Part shown: positions 37,907 through 47,248 of the stretch, in pieces | How the letters are laid out: each line of letters opens with the position of its first letter | Position numbering within the stretch: position 1 is the stretch's first letter | Source of the DNA: Acinetobacter seifertii | Lineage (GTDB): Bacteria; Pseudomonadota; Gammaproteobacteria; Pseudomonadales; Moraxellaceae | Direction of reading: 5' to 3' | Assembly: GCF_000368065.1 (NCBI RefSeq) | Contig: NZ_KB851203.1 | Coordinates: 62,001 to 126,000 of the forward strand | Length of the DNA stretch: 64,000 nt | Translations under genes and position numbers: made by a program | Notes under the pieces: model-generated | What the model was told of the DNA's origin: nothing | Seen by the model: only the letters and a program-made list of their open reading frames with translations | The model's database searches: none

Positions 37907-38578
37907 TTATTTTGAAACTTGTGCCAATAAAGATAAGAAAACAATACGGCAAGCTGTCAAAACTTGCTCCAGAGACTGCTCAAAGCCTCCCATCACCCAG
38001 CGAATCGCAATTTGTGTCACGTATCCGTTTAAGCCAGTTGCGATTAAAGATAGCTCATTTTCATGATGTTGAATTTGCGGCATGGTCAGCATAACGAAAG
38101 CTTGAATCATACGGTCAAACTGAGCAAGTGTTTCCTGAATGGTGGCCTGATTATGTAATTCTTGAACAAGAACTGCATCAACATAGATGATACGAGCTAG
38201 TCTTGGATCGTCTTTTAAGGTTGTCAGCAGTGCCCTTAAGCCAGCATCGACCATTTTTTCTGGATCTGGCGCAGCTTTAATCACAGCTTGCATTAAGTTT
38301 TGTTGTAACTCTTCAATCATTTTTAAAAAGATAGTTTGGAATAAATCCTCACTCTTTTTAAAAGATTCATAAAAATAGCGCTCGGTGAGTTTTGCTTCTT
38401 GGCAAACATCTTTTACCGTCACTGAAAAAAAGCCGAGAGTTCCATAAGTTGCAATACCTGCTTCAATCAGTTTTTCGCGGCGTGCCTCTTTACGCTCAGT
38501 AAGAGATAACCCTTTGAACTGACGTTCTTTACTCACAGTTTTTGTTTTCTTTTTACTGGTTGAGTCGTTTGTCGCCAT
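37907..38578 (-). CDS. TetR-family transcriptional regulator
   Basis: A 223-residue repressor with an N-terminal basic extension, a TetR helix-turn-helix at about 40-75 (YGTLGFFSVTVKDVCQEAKLTERYFYESFKKSEDLF) and an all-helical ligand-binding part. It is divergent from the SDR gene and a perfect inverted repeat lies in the shared promoter region, so it probably represses the SDR gene and itself. The inducer is unknown. Confidence 0.85.
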   Translation of the reverse strand: MATNDSTSKKKTKTVSKERQFKGLSLTERKEARREKLIEAGIATYGTLGFFSVTVKDVCQEAKLTERYFYESFKKSEDLFQTIFLKMIEELQQNLMQAVIKAAPDPEKMVDAGLRALLTTLKDDPRLARIIYVDAVLVQELHNQATIQETLAQFDRMIQAFVMLTMPQIQHHENELSLIATGLNGYVTQIAIRWVMGGFEQSLEQVLTACRIVFLSLLAQVSK

Positions 38579-38680
38579 AAAAAATGGTTTCCTGATTTAT
38601 CGGTTTTTCGGCAAATATGGGCCTATGATAAAGCCGTCAGCAGAATTGTGCCAATCTATCTGAAATTACAGTGTACTATA

Positions 38681-38700
38681 TTGACAATGAATATTGTCAA
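38681..38700. promoter_or_regulatory. Inverted-repeat operator between tetR-type gene and SDR gene
   Basis: TTGACAAT-GAAT-ATTGTCAA is an exact 8-bp inverted repeat with a 4-base spacer. TTGACA within it reads as a -35 box, so a bound regulator would block a promoter directly. It is about 70 bases before the SDR start and 100 bases before the regulator start. Confidence 0.7.
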
Positions 38701-38772
38701 AATTATATTAAAAGAGTCTAAAGTGCACATGCAATGAACCGATTGTGCAAATCGAAAAACAAAGGATGGACA

Positions 38773-39606
38773 ATGAAAAATTTTAAAAACAAAGTCGCTG
38801 CAATTACGGGCGCAGGTTCTGGCATTGGGCAACAACTAGCAATTCTCTTGGCAAAACAAGGCTGCCATCTTTCTTTGAGTGATATTAATGAAAAGGGCTT
38901 AGAGAAAACTGTTGAGCTATTAAAACCCTACAGCAACATTAGCGTAACAACTAAAAAGCTGGATGTTTCTGACCGAGAAGCTGTAAAACAGTGGGCACAG
39001 GAAACCGTGCAAGATCATGGTTCTGTTAATCTCATTTTTAACAATGCCGGGGTTGCCTTAGGTTCAACTGTAGAAGGCGCGACCTATGAAGATTTAGAGT
39101 GGATCGTTGGAATTAACTTCTGGGGTGTGGTTTACGGTACTAAAGAATTTTTACCGTTTATTAAGCAAACTCAAGATGGTCATATTATTAATATTTCGAG
39201 CTTATTTGGTTTAACTGCTCAACCTACTCAGTCTGGCTATAATGCCACTAAATTTGCGGTGCGTGGTTTTACCGAGTCATTACGCCAAGAGCTAGATATT
39301 GAAAAATGTGGCGTAAGCTCGTTGTGCGTACATCCGGGTGGTATCCGCACCAATATTGCTAAAGCTGCAAAAATGAGTGATAGCTTGAACACCTTGGGTA
39401 TGGATCCGACAAAATCGATTCAAAATTTTGACAAGTTATTGCGTACCCCACCAGAAGAAGCGGCTCGTCAAATTTTGGATGCAGTTTTGAAAAATAAGCG
39501 TCGTTTACTCATTGGTAGTGATGCAAAAATTCTGGATGCATTCCAACGTTTATTCCCGACAGGATACCAACGTGCTTCAACCATTGTGACCAAATTAATG
39601 AAATAA
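38773..39606 (+). CDS. Short-chain dehydrogenase/reductase
   Basis: A 277-residue classical SDR with the cofactor motif TGAGSGIG near residue 12, NNAG near 88, the catalytic serine (NISS) and the YxxxK motif (YNATK). The ATG at 38773 follows AAGGA at the right spacing; the start at 38734 would add an unrelated basic segment. The family includes acyl-aldehyde and steroid or alcohol oxidoreductases; the substrate cannot be told. Control by the divergent TetR-type regulator is likely. Confidence 0.85.
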   Translation: MKNFKNKVAAITGAGSGIGQQLAILLAKQGCHLSLSDINEKGLEKTVELLKPYSNISVTTKKLDVSDREAVKQWAQETVQDHGSVNLIFNNAGVALGSTVEGATYEDLEWIVGINFWGVVYGTKEFLPFIKQTQDGHIINISSLFGLTAQPTQSGYNATKFAVRGFTESLRQELDIEKCGVSSLCVHPGGIRTNIAKAAKMSDSLNTLGMDPTKSIQNFDKLLRTPPEEAARQILDAVLKNKRRLLIGSDAKILDAFQRLFPTGYQRASTIVTKLMK

Positions 39607-39615
39607 CTTTTAACG

Positions 39616-39646
39616 TAAAAAAGCCATCATTTGATGGCTTTTTTTA
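39616..39646 (+). terminator. Terminator between SDR gene and MATE gene
   Basis: AAAAAAGCCATCA / TGATGGCTTTTTTT with a two-base loop, 10 bases after the SDR stop, between convergent genes. Confidence 0.88.
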
Positions 39647-39662
39647 TAAGGCTTAATGCATT

Positions 39663-41030
39663 CTAAATAAGAACTTTGATCTTCTTTTTCTTCCAAATAA
39701 ACTGGTAATACAAGCCTTGAACAATACAGAGGCTGACAAATGCCAAAGCATAAGCAAACCAAATTCCTTTAAGTCCCCACATAGAGCTAAACCAGTAAGC
39801 ACATGGAATTTCAATAAATAAAATAGCCGATATGTTTAATAGCATTGGGGCTGTTACGGTACCACTGGCACGCATGATGGATGCAAAAATAGCACCTGCA
39901 CCAAAGAATAAAATTGCCCAAAGTACAATAAATAAAAGCTGCTGCCCTAACATCACCACAGTTGGGTCGGTAATGAATAAAGCCATCAAATATTTTGAAA
40001 ATAGATAGCCAAGAGCAATTAGAGTACCCGTAAATAAAAAGTTCATACCTAGAGCCGTGCGGGTAACACGTGCGAGTAGATCTGATTTACCTGCACCAAT
40101 GGCTTGTGCTGCAAAAATTGAAGCTGCAATTGAGATTGATAAAGCAGGAAACTGAATATAGTTGAGTACTTGGTTTACAGCACCATATGCAGCTGTCGCA
40201 TGAGCGCCAAAACGGTTGACTAAACCTACAATCACGAGTCCTGCCATAGAGGTGGTAATCATTTGAATACCAGTTGGCACACCTAGGCGCAAAATGATTT
40301 TGCTTAAGTCTGGGTTATGACGAATATGCTGCAAAAGTTGGCGGTTCGGTCGAAGCGGATGCTTTTTCTTGTTTAGGTAAATTGCCAGAAAAATTAGAAT
40401 CGCAATATAACTAATAATAGACGCTATAGCCGGTGCAATAATACCGAGAGCAGGAAAACCAAAATAACCCTTAAGCAATATAGGGGTAATAATTACGCCA
40501 ATTACACTAGTTAAAGCAAGTGCCAGTAAAGGTGTCGTACTGTCACCTACACCGCGTAAAATAGAGGTATAGATAATATAGACAAAGAGAAGTGGACTAC
40601 CTGCCAACATCCACTGCACATAAGGCAACGAGAGATGCATGACCTTTGGGTCGGTGCCTAAAATCTCTAAAATATCATGGGCAAAAAACACACCAATAAT
40701 TGCGGTAATGATACCGCCAATAATGGTCATAAACAGAGTAGACCCTACGACACTTTGAACTTTTTCTATATCCTGCGCACCCCATGCTTGCCCGACTAAA
40801 ATAGTCGTACCCGTTGAAATTCCGATAATAAAAGCCAGCAGTAAAAACAAAATGGGGAAATATACAGAAACTGCGGCAATTGCATCGACCCCCATCATTT
40901 GGCCAACAAAAATGGTGTTAATAGTGCCGGACAAGTTCTGCAAAATATTGGTTGCAATGAGTGGCAATAAGAAAACAAAAAATGTTTTCCATAGATTTTG
41001 CTGATGAATTAAAGACTGTCTTGGTGGCAT
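39663..41030 (-). CDS. MATE-family multidrug efflux transporter
   Basis: A 455-residue membrane protein with twelve hydrophobic segments and MATE features: LIATNILQNLSGTINTIFVGQ in helix 1 to 2 and VGQAWGAQD after helix 3, repeated as FAAQAIGAGKSD in the second half. MATE pumps export cations and drugs in exchange for Na+ or H+. It does not look like AbeM by its N terminus as I remember it. The ATG at 41030 has GGAGA seven bases upstream and is preferred over the ATG at 41048. Substrates unknown. Confidence 0.85.
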   Translation of the reverse strand: MPPRQSLIHQQNLWKTFFVFLLPLIATNILQNLSGTINTIFVGQMMGVDAIAAVSVYFPILFLLLAFIIGISTGTTILVGQAWGAQDIEKVQSVVGSTLFMTIIGGIITAIIGVFFAHDILEILGTDPKVMHLSLPYVQWMLAGSPLLFVYIIYTSILRGVGDSTTPLLALALTSVIGVIITPILLKGYFGFPALGIIAPAIASIISYIAILIFLAIYLNKKKHPLRPNRQLLQHIRHNPDLSKIILRLGVPTGIQMITTSMAGLVIVGLVNRFGAHATAAYGAVNQVLNYIQFPALSISIAASIFAAQAIGAGKSDLLARVTRTALGMNFLFTGTLIALGYLFSKYLMALFITDPTVVMLGQQLLFIVLWAILFFGAGAIFASIMRASGTVTAPMLLNISAILFIEIPCAYWFSSMWGLKGIWFAYALAFVSLCIVQGLYYQFIWKKKKIKVLI

Positions 41031-41135
41031 GTATTCTCCATCGCCCATCTCTTTGATGAGCGGGGCAGATATTCAACTTAGCATATTTAGAGGAAATTTC
41101 TTGTAGTGTTTTGCTATGCTAAGTTTCTAAATTTA

Positions 41136-42290
41136 TTAACATTCATTCAAGATTTCTCCTGCTTTTTGCAATGTTTCATCATTTTTAGCAAAGCAGAAAC
41201 GAATGAGGCGTAAAGACTCAGGTGCTTGTTGGTAAAACACCGAAACTGGAATGGCCACAATTTTATGTTGCTCGGCAAGAAACTGGCACATTTCAACATC
41301 GTGTAAATCTGGTCTAATCTGGCTGTAGTCAAGGTTTTGGAAATAAGTGCCTTGAGATGGCTTAAGTAAAAAACGGCTATTATGAATTGCGTGATTAAAT
41401 CGATCCCGCTTAGTTTGATAAAACTGTGAAAGTTCCCGAATATGTTCCGGATGCTGTTGCATATATTGCGCTAAGGCAATCTGACAAGGTGTCGTGCCAC
41501 AGAAATTCGCATATTGGTAAATCTGACGGAATAAACCCATTAATTTAGGTGAAGCCACACAGTAACCTGTTTTCCAACCTGTCACATGAAAGGTTTTCCC
41601 AAAAGAACCAATCACAAAACTACGTTCTCTAAGCTCTGGAAAATGCAATGCACTTAAGTGTCGCTGACCGTCAAAAACTAAGTGTTCATACACTTCATCA
41701 GATAAAACCACAATATTTTTATCTCGAATCAGTTCAATAAGCTCTAACCAGTCCTGTTTTTCCCATATGGTGCCAGTTGGATTGTGGGGCGTGTTCACCA
41801 CAATCATACGGGTTTTGTCGTTGACCAGATCTTTAACTTGCTGCCAGTCAACCTTAAAGTCAGGTGCTTGCAGAGCAATACGAACAGCTTTGCCACCTGC
41901 TAGCTGAACAGAAGGGCTGTAGCTGTCATAACTCGGGTCAAAAATAATCACTTCATCACCTGTGTTGATGCAGGCTTGTATGGCACAGAAAATAGCGATG
42001 GTCGCGCCAGGTGTAATCGTGATTTGTGTGACAGGATCAAGTTGAAGTTGGTCGCGCTGTTGAAACTGTAAAGCAAGCTGTTCACGCAGAGCGAGAATGC
42101 CATCACCTGGTGGGTATTGATTATGTCCAGCCAAAGTTGCCTGTGAGAGGGCTTCGAGCAAAGCAGGAGGTGCAGGAAAGTCAGGGAAACCTTGTGAAAG
42201 GTTAAGTGCACCCAAACGCTGTGCCATTGCCGTCATGGTACTAAAAATAGTGACCCCTTGTGCGGGCAATTTTGACTGAAGCTGTAGCAT
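41136..42290 (-). CDS. PLP-dependent aminotransferase (methionine aminotransferase-like)
   Basis: A 384-residue class I aminotransferase. Family landmarks are GALNLSQGFPDF, TPHNPTG (written NTPHNPTGTIWEKQ), the aspartate and tyrosine in VLSDEVYEHL, and the PLP lysine in SFGKTFHVTGWKTGY near 232. These resemble YbdL of E. coli, which transaminates methionine, histidine and phenylalanine. It lies about 100 bases downstream of the MATE gene on the same strand. Confidence 0.85.
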   Translation of the reverse strand: MLQLQSKLPAQGVTIFSTMTAMAQRLGALNLSQGFPDFPAPPALLEALSQATLAGHNQYPPGDGILALREQLALQFQQRDQLQLDPVTQITITPGATIAIFCAIQACINTGDEVIIFDPSYDSYSPSVQLAGGKAVRIALQAPDFKVDWQQVKDLVNDKTRMIVVNTPHNPTGTIWEKQDWLELIELIRDKNIVVLSDEVYEHLVFDGQRHLSALHFPELRERSFVIGSFGKTFHVTGWKTGYCVASPKLMGLFRQIYQYANFCGTTPCQIALAQYMQQHPEHIRELSQFYQTKRDRFNHAIHNSRFLLKPSQGTYFQNLDYSQIRPDLHDVEMCQFLAEQHKIVAIPVSVFYQQAPESLRLIRFCFAKNDETLQKAGEILNEC

Positions 42291-42317
42291 GTTGTTCTCT
42301 TAAAGAAATGATTAGGG

Positions 42318-43628
42318 TTATAAAATCGATTCAATTGCTGCGCGGATTACACCTAGAGTTAAACCGATAAATGCACCAACTACAACGCCGTTTACGCGAA
42401 TCATGTGTAAATCGCCACCGACTTCATTTTCAATTTTTCCAATCATTTCACGTGAGTCCCATTCATGAATGCGTTCACTCACATAGCGTATGATTTTATC
42501 GCTATATTGATCGGTAAAAGTCAGTGCAAGCCCTGTCATTTCTTTGTTGAGAACTTCACGTACTTTGGTATTTTGAACAAGGTTTTCACCGAGTTGCTGG
42601 ATTGCTGCACGTAGGTTCATTGCAATGCCAGAGTCTTCTTTCATTAAATCTTCTTTAATGGCATCACATAAAATTGTCACAGCACCGCTAATGAAGTTCA
42701 GGACTTGAGGACTATCTAGCAGTGCATCTTTACCGCTATTTAGACGTTGGCTCGCAACACTATCTGGTTTTGCCAGCTCAAGCATGAGAGAGTGAGCAAC
42801 AGTTTCAATTTCTTGCCGCCATGGGTGTTCAGGGTCAGCTAGCATTGATTCTACTTTTTCAATCAATGAGTCGATGGTGCGCTGCTGAACATCAATACCA
42901 ATCCAGCTTGCACCCTTTGCCAGTGACCAGACTCCCAGCGCTTTAAACATTTTTCGGGTCAATTCACGAGTTTTATCAGGGTTTTGTACGACCCACTCAT
43001 GCGCGATATCGAGACCACGCTGCAATACGTCTTGGTGGAAGTCATTTTCCAAGACCGCACGTAACATTTCACTGGCAAGTTTATTGACTTGCGTATTGCG
43101 TACCCATTGCACGCTGTTGTTTTGCACGAAATTAGCAATTTGCTCTTGGCTCACAAACTCAAAAATTTTCGGTACCGTTTGTTGAATGAGCTGTACCACT
43201 TGTGTGTTGTTTTGTGGGCTTGCTAGCCATTGTCCAATGGCGAGGCTTAGGTCAGTTTTTTCTAAGCTTCGTTCAACCACTTGAGGTGACAGGAAGTTTT
43301 CCTGCACAAATCGGCCCATTGACTCTGCAATACGAGCCTTATTGCGCGGAATAATTTCGGTATGATCGCGCAAAAATTTAGGGATAGGAAGCTTACCAAA
43401 TGGGTTTCGAAACAGAACGGTAATGGCATACCAGTCTGCAAGTCCACCGACTACGCCAGCTTCTGCACCTAACATTAAAATATGAATTAAGTTTGTGTAC
43501 TCTGGCAAAAAGCGATTGGCAACCAATAAGCCAATCCACAACACTACAACAATAACCAGCGCCATCGTCGCAAAGTATTTGCTGCGCTTCAGATTGGGTG
43601 CATGGTGTACTTCTTCTGCCATATTCAT
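42318..43628 (-). CDS. DUF445 membrane protein (YjiN-like)
   Basis: A 436-residue protein with an N-terminal transmembrane pair (about 18-65) and a C-terminal hydrophobic helix (about 415-434), with a long helical region between. Motifs such as GGLADWYAITVLFRNPFG and PIPKFLRDHTEIIPRNKARI mark the DUF445 family. The molecular role is unknown. The next gene downstream is 27 bases away. Confidence 0.82.
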   Translation of the reverse strand: MNMAEEVHHAPNLKRSKYFATMALVIVVVLWIGLLVANRFLPEYTNLIHILMLGAEAGVVGGLADWYAITVLFRNPFGKLPIPKFLRDHTEIIPRNKARIAESMGRFVQENFLSPQVVERSLEKTDLSLAIGQWLASPQNNTQVVQLIQQTVPKIFEFVSQEQIANFVQNNSVQWVRNTQVNKLASEMLRAVLENDFHQDVLQRGLDIAHEWVVQNPDKTRELTRKMFKALGVWSLAKGASWIGIDVQQRTIDSLIEKVESMLADPEHPWRQEIETVAHSLMLELAKPDSVASQRLNSGKDALLDSPQVLNFISGAVTILCDAIKEDLMKEDSGIAMNLRAAIQQLGENLVQNTKVREVLNKEMTGLALTFTDQYSDKIIRYVSERIHEWDSREMIGKIENEVGGDLHMIRVNGVVVGAFIGLTLGVIRAAIESIL

Positions 43629-43641
43629 ACGGTCATCCTAT

Positions 43642-44205
43642 TCATTTTTGTTTTACTGGAGGCTCAGGCGGTGGCAGCAATTCTCCTGTCGGGCTTAAGC
43701 CATATTTTTGTCCGATTGATTTGAGAATTAACGTTGCATCAAAAGCATCTTGAGGAGCCTGCTTTTGATCCCGATAACATTCAATAGTATACGACACTTG
43801 AACAGGGTCGATATTGACCACTTGTGGGAAATCATAGAACGGATCATGCCAGAAACCCGGATAACGACGACCATAACCATACGGGTAAAAGCTTGGCGCA
43901 GCTGGGTAAACCACAGCCTGACGAGGTGGTTTCTGGCTTTGATTACTTGGGTCATTTTGTACTTTAAAAAAGCGGAAGCCTTTTTGTACAGTCGTTTGTG
44001 CTGATTTCACCAAGGTAATTTCTTCAGCTGTTCCATAGCTCATGTTTGAGTCAGCTTGGAAGCTGATTCGGAACGTTTGTGCATTTAACGGATAGGCTGA
44101 AAACTGGCCAAGTTGATCGAAAGTTTTTGGTTTGCTAGGTATGGTAGAACAAGCACCTAGAGTTAAGGCAGTGCCTAAAGCTAAACAAAGAGAGAGATAT
44201 TTCAT
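43642..44205 (-). CDS. Putative outer-membrane lipoprotein
   Basis: The 187-residue protein starts with a lipoprotein signal (MKYLSLCLALGTALTLGAC) whose lipobox LGAC puts the lipidated cysteine at residue 19. A Tyr/Pro/Gly-rich stretch (about 110-135) and a C-terminal alpha/beta part follow. It resembles the uncharacterised CC0125/CC1285-type lipoproteins by general pattern, from memory only. An ATG at 44226 would mask the signal. The stop is 13 bases from the DUF445 start, suggesting an operon. Confidence 0.7.
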   Translation of the reverse strand: MKYLSLCLALGTALTLGACSTIPSKPKTFDQLGQFSAYPLNAQTFRISFQADSNMSYGTAEEITLVKSAQTTVQKGFRFFKVQNDPSNQSQKPPRQAVVYPAAPSFYPYGYGRRYPGFWHDPFYDFPQVVNIDPVQVSYTIECYRDQKQAPQDAFDATLILKSIGQKYGLSPTGELLPPPEPPVKQK

Positions 44206-44265
44206 GGTGAACTCCCAGCTGAGCATGGAAGAATGGATAACTCAGCATTAAAAAATAGAGCAGTC

Positions 44266-44805
44266 TTAAAAACTGCTGTTCGGTTCTAATAAAAATTCGG
44301 TTTCCTCTGGTGTTGAAACACGTCCGAGGATGGCATTGCGATGAGGATAACGTCCAAAGCGATCAATAATCACTTTATGCTTTTTCTCAAAGCTTAAATT
44401 AATTTCATTGCCGAGGCGTTGAAATAACTTTAAAGCAAACTCATGGATCAATTTTGATTCACTATGCATAAATGGCATATACAAAAATGAGCGTTGGTCA
44501 GGATTAAGCTGTGCATCGAGTTGCAAGCTAATTGCTTCTTGTGACAAAGCTAAAGCGAGGCTGTCATAAGCAAAAGATTCAGGTTGATCACGATAAATGT
44601 TGCGAGAAAACTGATCTAGCACAATAATCTCTGCAAGACGACCTTCTGCTGTTTTTCGCCAAGACCAAAGTTCTGCTTGAGTCGCCTGACGATGAATGTC
44701 TGCAAATTGATCACGGATTTTTTTGTCAAAATCATCACTTTTTGCAAACCAAAGTGAACGGTGTTCAGGTGAAAACCAGAAGTTTAAAATGTCTTGATCG
44801 TTCAT
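44266..44805 (-). CDS. DUF924 family protein
   Basis: A 179-residue helical, TPR-like protein. The DUF924 signatures are ILNFWFSPEHRSLWFAKSDDFD at the N terminus, GRLAEIIVLDQFSRNIYRD, FLYMPFMHSE and RFGRYPHRNAILGR near the C terminus. The function is not known. It is divergent from gshA. Confidence 0.85.
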   Translation of the reverse strand: MNDQDILNFWFSPEHRSLWFAKSDDFDKKIRDQFADIHRQATQAELWSWRKTAEGRLAEIIVLDQFSRNIYRDQPESFAYDSLALALSQEAISLQLDAQLNPDQRSFLYMPFMHSESKLIHEFALKLFQRLGNEINLSFEKKHKVIIDRFGRYPHRNAILGRVSTPEETEFLLEPNSSF

Positions 44806-44973
44806 GATATTGACAACTCTTTAGCAATTATTCTTCAATAAAATCACAATTCTTTCGTGTCTTAAATAACAAGATTGTGATAAAAATTGCCAAACTGAAA
44901 TGATGTGATCATATCAACATCCATATCATGTCACGATTTTGTATATAGTGATCTTTTATAAGCGAGCAAATGC

Positions 44974-46551
44974 ATGAGTCAACCCACTACACCATCTCAA
45001 TCAGTTATTCCTGCTTGGGTGGATTCGTCGCTACTACAAGGCATGTTACGTGGAATAGAACGTGAAAGCCTACGTATGCAAAGTAATGGGTTCTTATCAC
45101 AAGAGTTACATCCAAAGGCATTAGGTTCAGCTTTAACACATCCAAAAATTACGACTGACTATTCAGAAGCCTTGATGGAGTTTATTACTTCACCACAGCC
45201 AACGATTGGTGATGCCTTGCATGAACTCACCGATATTCATGCGGTTGTACACCGTCATTTAGAAAATGGTGAAAAGCTCTGGCCGTTGTCTATGCCATGT
45301 ATGCTAGATGACAACGAAGAACGAATTCGTTTAGCTCAATACGGTACTTCTAATATTGGCCGCTTTAAAACGCTTTATCGCCGTGGTTTGGGGATCCGTT
45401 ATGGTCGCCGTATGCAGACCATTTCGGGGGTACACTATAATTTATCTTTTCCAGATTCTCTTTTTTCTGCTTTGCAGGCACATGAAACTGACGAAAAATT
45501 AAAATCACTCAGTCTGCAAGATTATCGTAGTCACCGTTATTTTGGACTTATTCGTAACTTTATTCGTTTAACACCACTGGTAATGTTCTTAGTCGGGGCA
45601 AGTCCTTCGGTTTGTCGTTGTTTTTTGACCGGACATCAACATCATTTATTGCCTTTAATCAAAGGGTCATACTATTTACCGTATGCTACAGCACTCCGTA
45701 TGGGACGTTTAGGCTACCAAAACTCGGCACAAAAAAGTTTAGGTATTCACTACAACAACCTATCTGGTTATCTGGCTGGTTTACAAAAAGCAGTACATTC
45801 TCCTTACCCGCCATTTAGCCGTTTAGGGTTAAATGATGCCTCTGGTGAACCGTTGCAAATTAATGACCATGTTTTACAAATCGAGAATGAATATTACAGT
45901 CTCGTGCGTCCAAAACAGGTACCGCATGCGGGTGAAACACCATCTCAAGCCTTGCAAAATCGAGGCGTGGGTTATGTTGAACTCCGTGCAGTAGATGTAA
46001 ATCCATATTCACCAATTGGTGTAAATGAAACAACGGCTGGTTTCCTTGAAGCACTGGCGCTTTATTGCTTACTCAGTGATAGCCCTGAATTGTTATGTGC
46101 TGAGCAAGATTTGATTGAGAAGAACCAGACAGAAGTGGTTAACCGTGGTCGAGCGCCAAACGCAACCATTACTGATTTAAATGGGTCTTATCATATTGAG
46201 GACTGGGCACGTCAGCATATTTCAAACATGCAGGCTTGTGCCAAGTTACTCGATCAGACCTATGTGACAAATCTGTACAGCTCGGCTTTGACCGTAATGC
46301 AAGAACGCATTGATGAAGTAGATGAAACATTATCTGCACATGTGATTGATGACACGTTAAAGCATGGTGGAACTTGGAGCTTTGGCAGTCATATGGCACA
46401 GATGCATGCTGAAAGTTATGAAAAGCATGAAATCAGTGCAGAGACTTTACAATATTTTGAACAATTGGCTGCACAATCTTTACAGCAGCAAGAACAACTT
46501 GAACAAGATAGTCAGATCAGCTTTGATCAGTATCTTGAACAATATAGATAA
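44974..46551 (+). CDS. gshA: Glutamate-cysteine ligase
   Basis: First step of glutathione synthesis. The 525-residue protein is of the gammaproteobacterial type: [67 protein letters not shown] and [16 protein letters not shown] are family stretches. A 168-base gap to the divergent DUF924 gene holds the promoter. dsbB follows after 14 bases, so both may be on one transcript, a thiol-related pairing. Confidence 0.96.
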   Translation: MSQPTTPSQSVIPAWVDSSLLQGMLRGIERESLRMQSNGFLSQELHPKALGSALTHPKITTDYSEALMEFITSPQPTIGDALHELTDIHAVVHRHLENGEKLWPLSMPCMLDDNEERIRLAQYGTSNIGRFKTLYRRGLGIRYGRRMQTISGVHYNLSFPDSLFSALQAHETDEKLKSLSLQDYRSHRYFGLIRNFIRLTPLVMFLVGASPSVCRCFLTGHQHHLLPLIKGSYYLPYATALRMGRLGYQNSAQKSLGIHYNNLSGYLAGLQKAVHSPYPPFSRLGLNDASGEPLQINDHVLQIENEYYSLVRPKQVPHAGETPSQALQNRGVGYVELRAVDVNPYSPIGVNETTAGFLEALALYCLLSDSPELLCAEQDLIEKNQTEVVNRGRAPNATITDLNGSYHIEDWARQHISNMQACAKLLDQTYVTNLYSSALTVMQERIDEVDETLSAHVIDDTLKHGGTWSFGSHMAQMHAESYEKHEISAETLQYFEQLAAQSLQQQEQLEQDSQISFDQYLEQYR

Positions 46552-46565
46552 AAACGAGGTTTTAC

Positions 46566-47081
46566 ATGCGATTAAGTTACCGTTTGGTGAGTGGACTGCT
46601 TGTACTGGCAAGCATTGTCGGCATGTCTTTTGCGTTATATTTGGAACATGTAAAAGGTTTAGAGCCATGTCCGCTCTGTATTTTTCAACGTGTTGGCTTA
46701 ATGGCAATGGGTTTTGTGGCACTCATCGCATTTTTGCATAACCCAGTTTCCAATGCGATTAAACGCTTCTACGCATTTTTAGCAGGCATTGCAATTTTAT
46801 GGTCTGTAGGTGTGGCAGGCCGTCATGTCTGGATACAACATTTACCACCAGACCAAGTACCAAGTTGTGGACCGGGTTTAAATTACCTGATTGATGCTTT
46901 ACCGATGAAAGCTGTTTTACAAGAAGTGCTTTCTGGTTCAGGTGAATGTGCTGCTATTGATTGGACCTTTTTAGGTCAGTCTTTGCCAGTTTGGTCATTA
47001 GTGTATTTTGTTTTGCTATTACTGGTTTGTTTATGGCAATTATTCCGTTTTTATCCAGTATTTAAGACGGCTAAAAACTAA
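46566..47081 (+). CDS. dsbB: Disulfide bond formation protein B
   Basis: Inner-membrane quinone reductase that reoxidises DsbA. The 171-residue protein has four transmembrane helices, the first periplasmic cysteine pair in CPLCIFQR, and the second-loop cysteines in PSCGPGLN and SGECAAI, the full set for disulfide relay. It lies directly after gshA with a terminator at 47096. Confidence 0.92.
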   Translation: MRLSYRLVSGLLVLASIVGMSFALYLEHVKGLEPCPLCIFQRVGLMAMGFVALIAFLHNPVSNAIKRFYAFLAGIAILWSVGVAGRHVWIQHLPPDQVPSCGPGLNYLIDALPMKAVLQEVLSGSGECAAIDWTFLGQSLPVWSLVYFVLLLLVCLWQLFRFYPVFKTAKN

Positions 47082-47095
47082 GTTTAATATGATTA

Positions 47096-47128
47096 AAAAA
47101 AGCCCAACTTAAGTTGGGCTTTTTTTAA
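47096..47128 (+). terminator. Terminator after dsbB
   Basis: AAAAAAAGCCCAACTT / AAGTTGGGCTTTTTTT, a nearly perfect stem, 15 bases after the dsbB stop. It separates core genes from the T6SS accessory region. Confidence 0.9.
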
Positions 47129-47248
47129 TCACTTTAGAATAAGTGAGAATATAAGAAAAATTGATAAAAATAGCGCATAATTTTGTAGACAGATAGTTCT
47201 GTTTTTTATAAAGTGCACCCGTTTATATATCCTTACGATTATAAAAAA

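Noticed and set aside
46364-46741. A 125-codon frame overlapping gshA and dsbB
   Set aside because: It bridges two confident genes in another frame and has no recognisable features.
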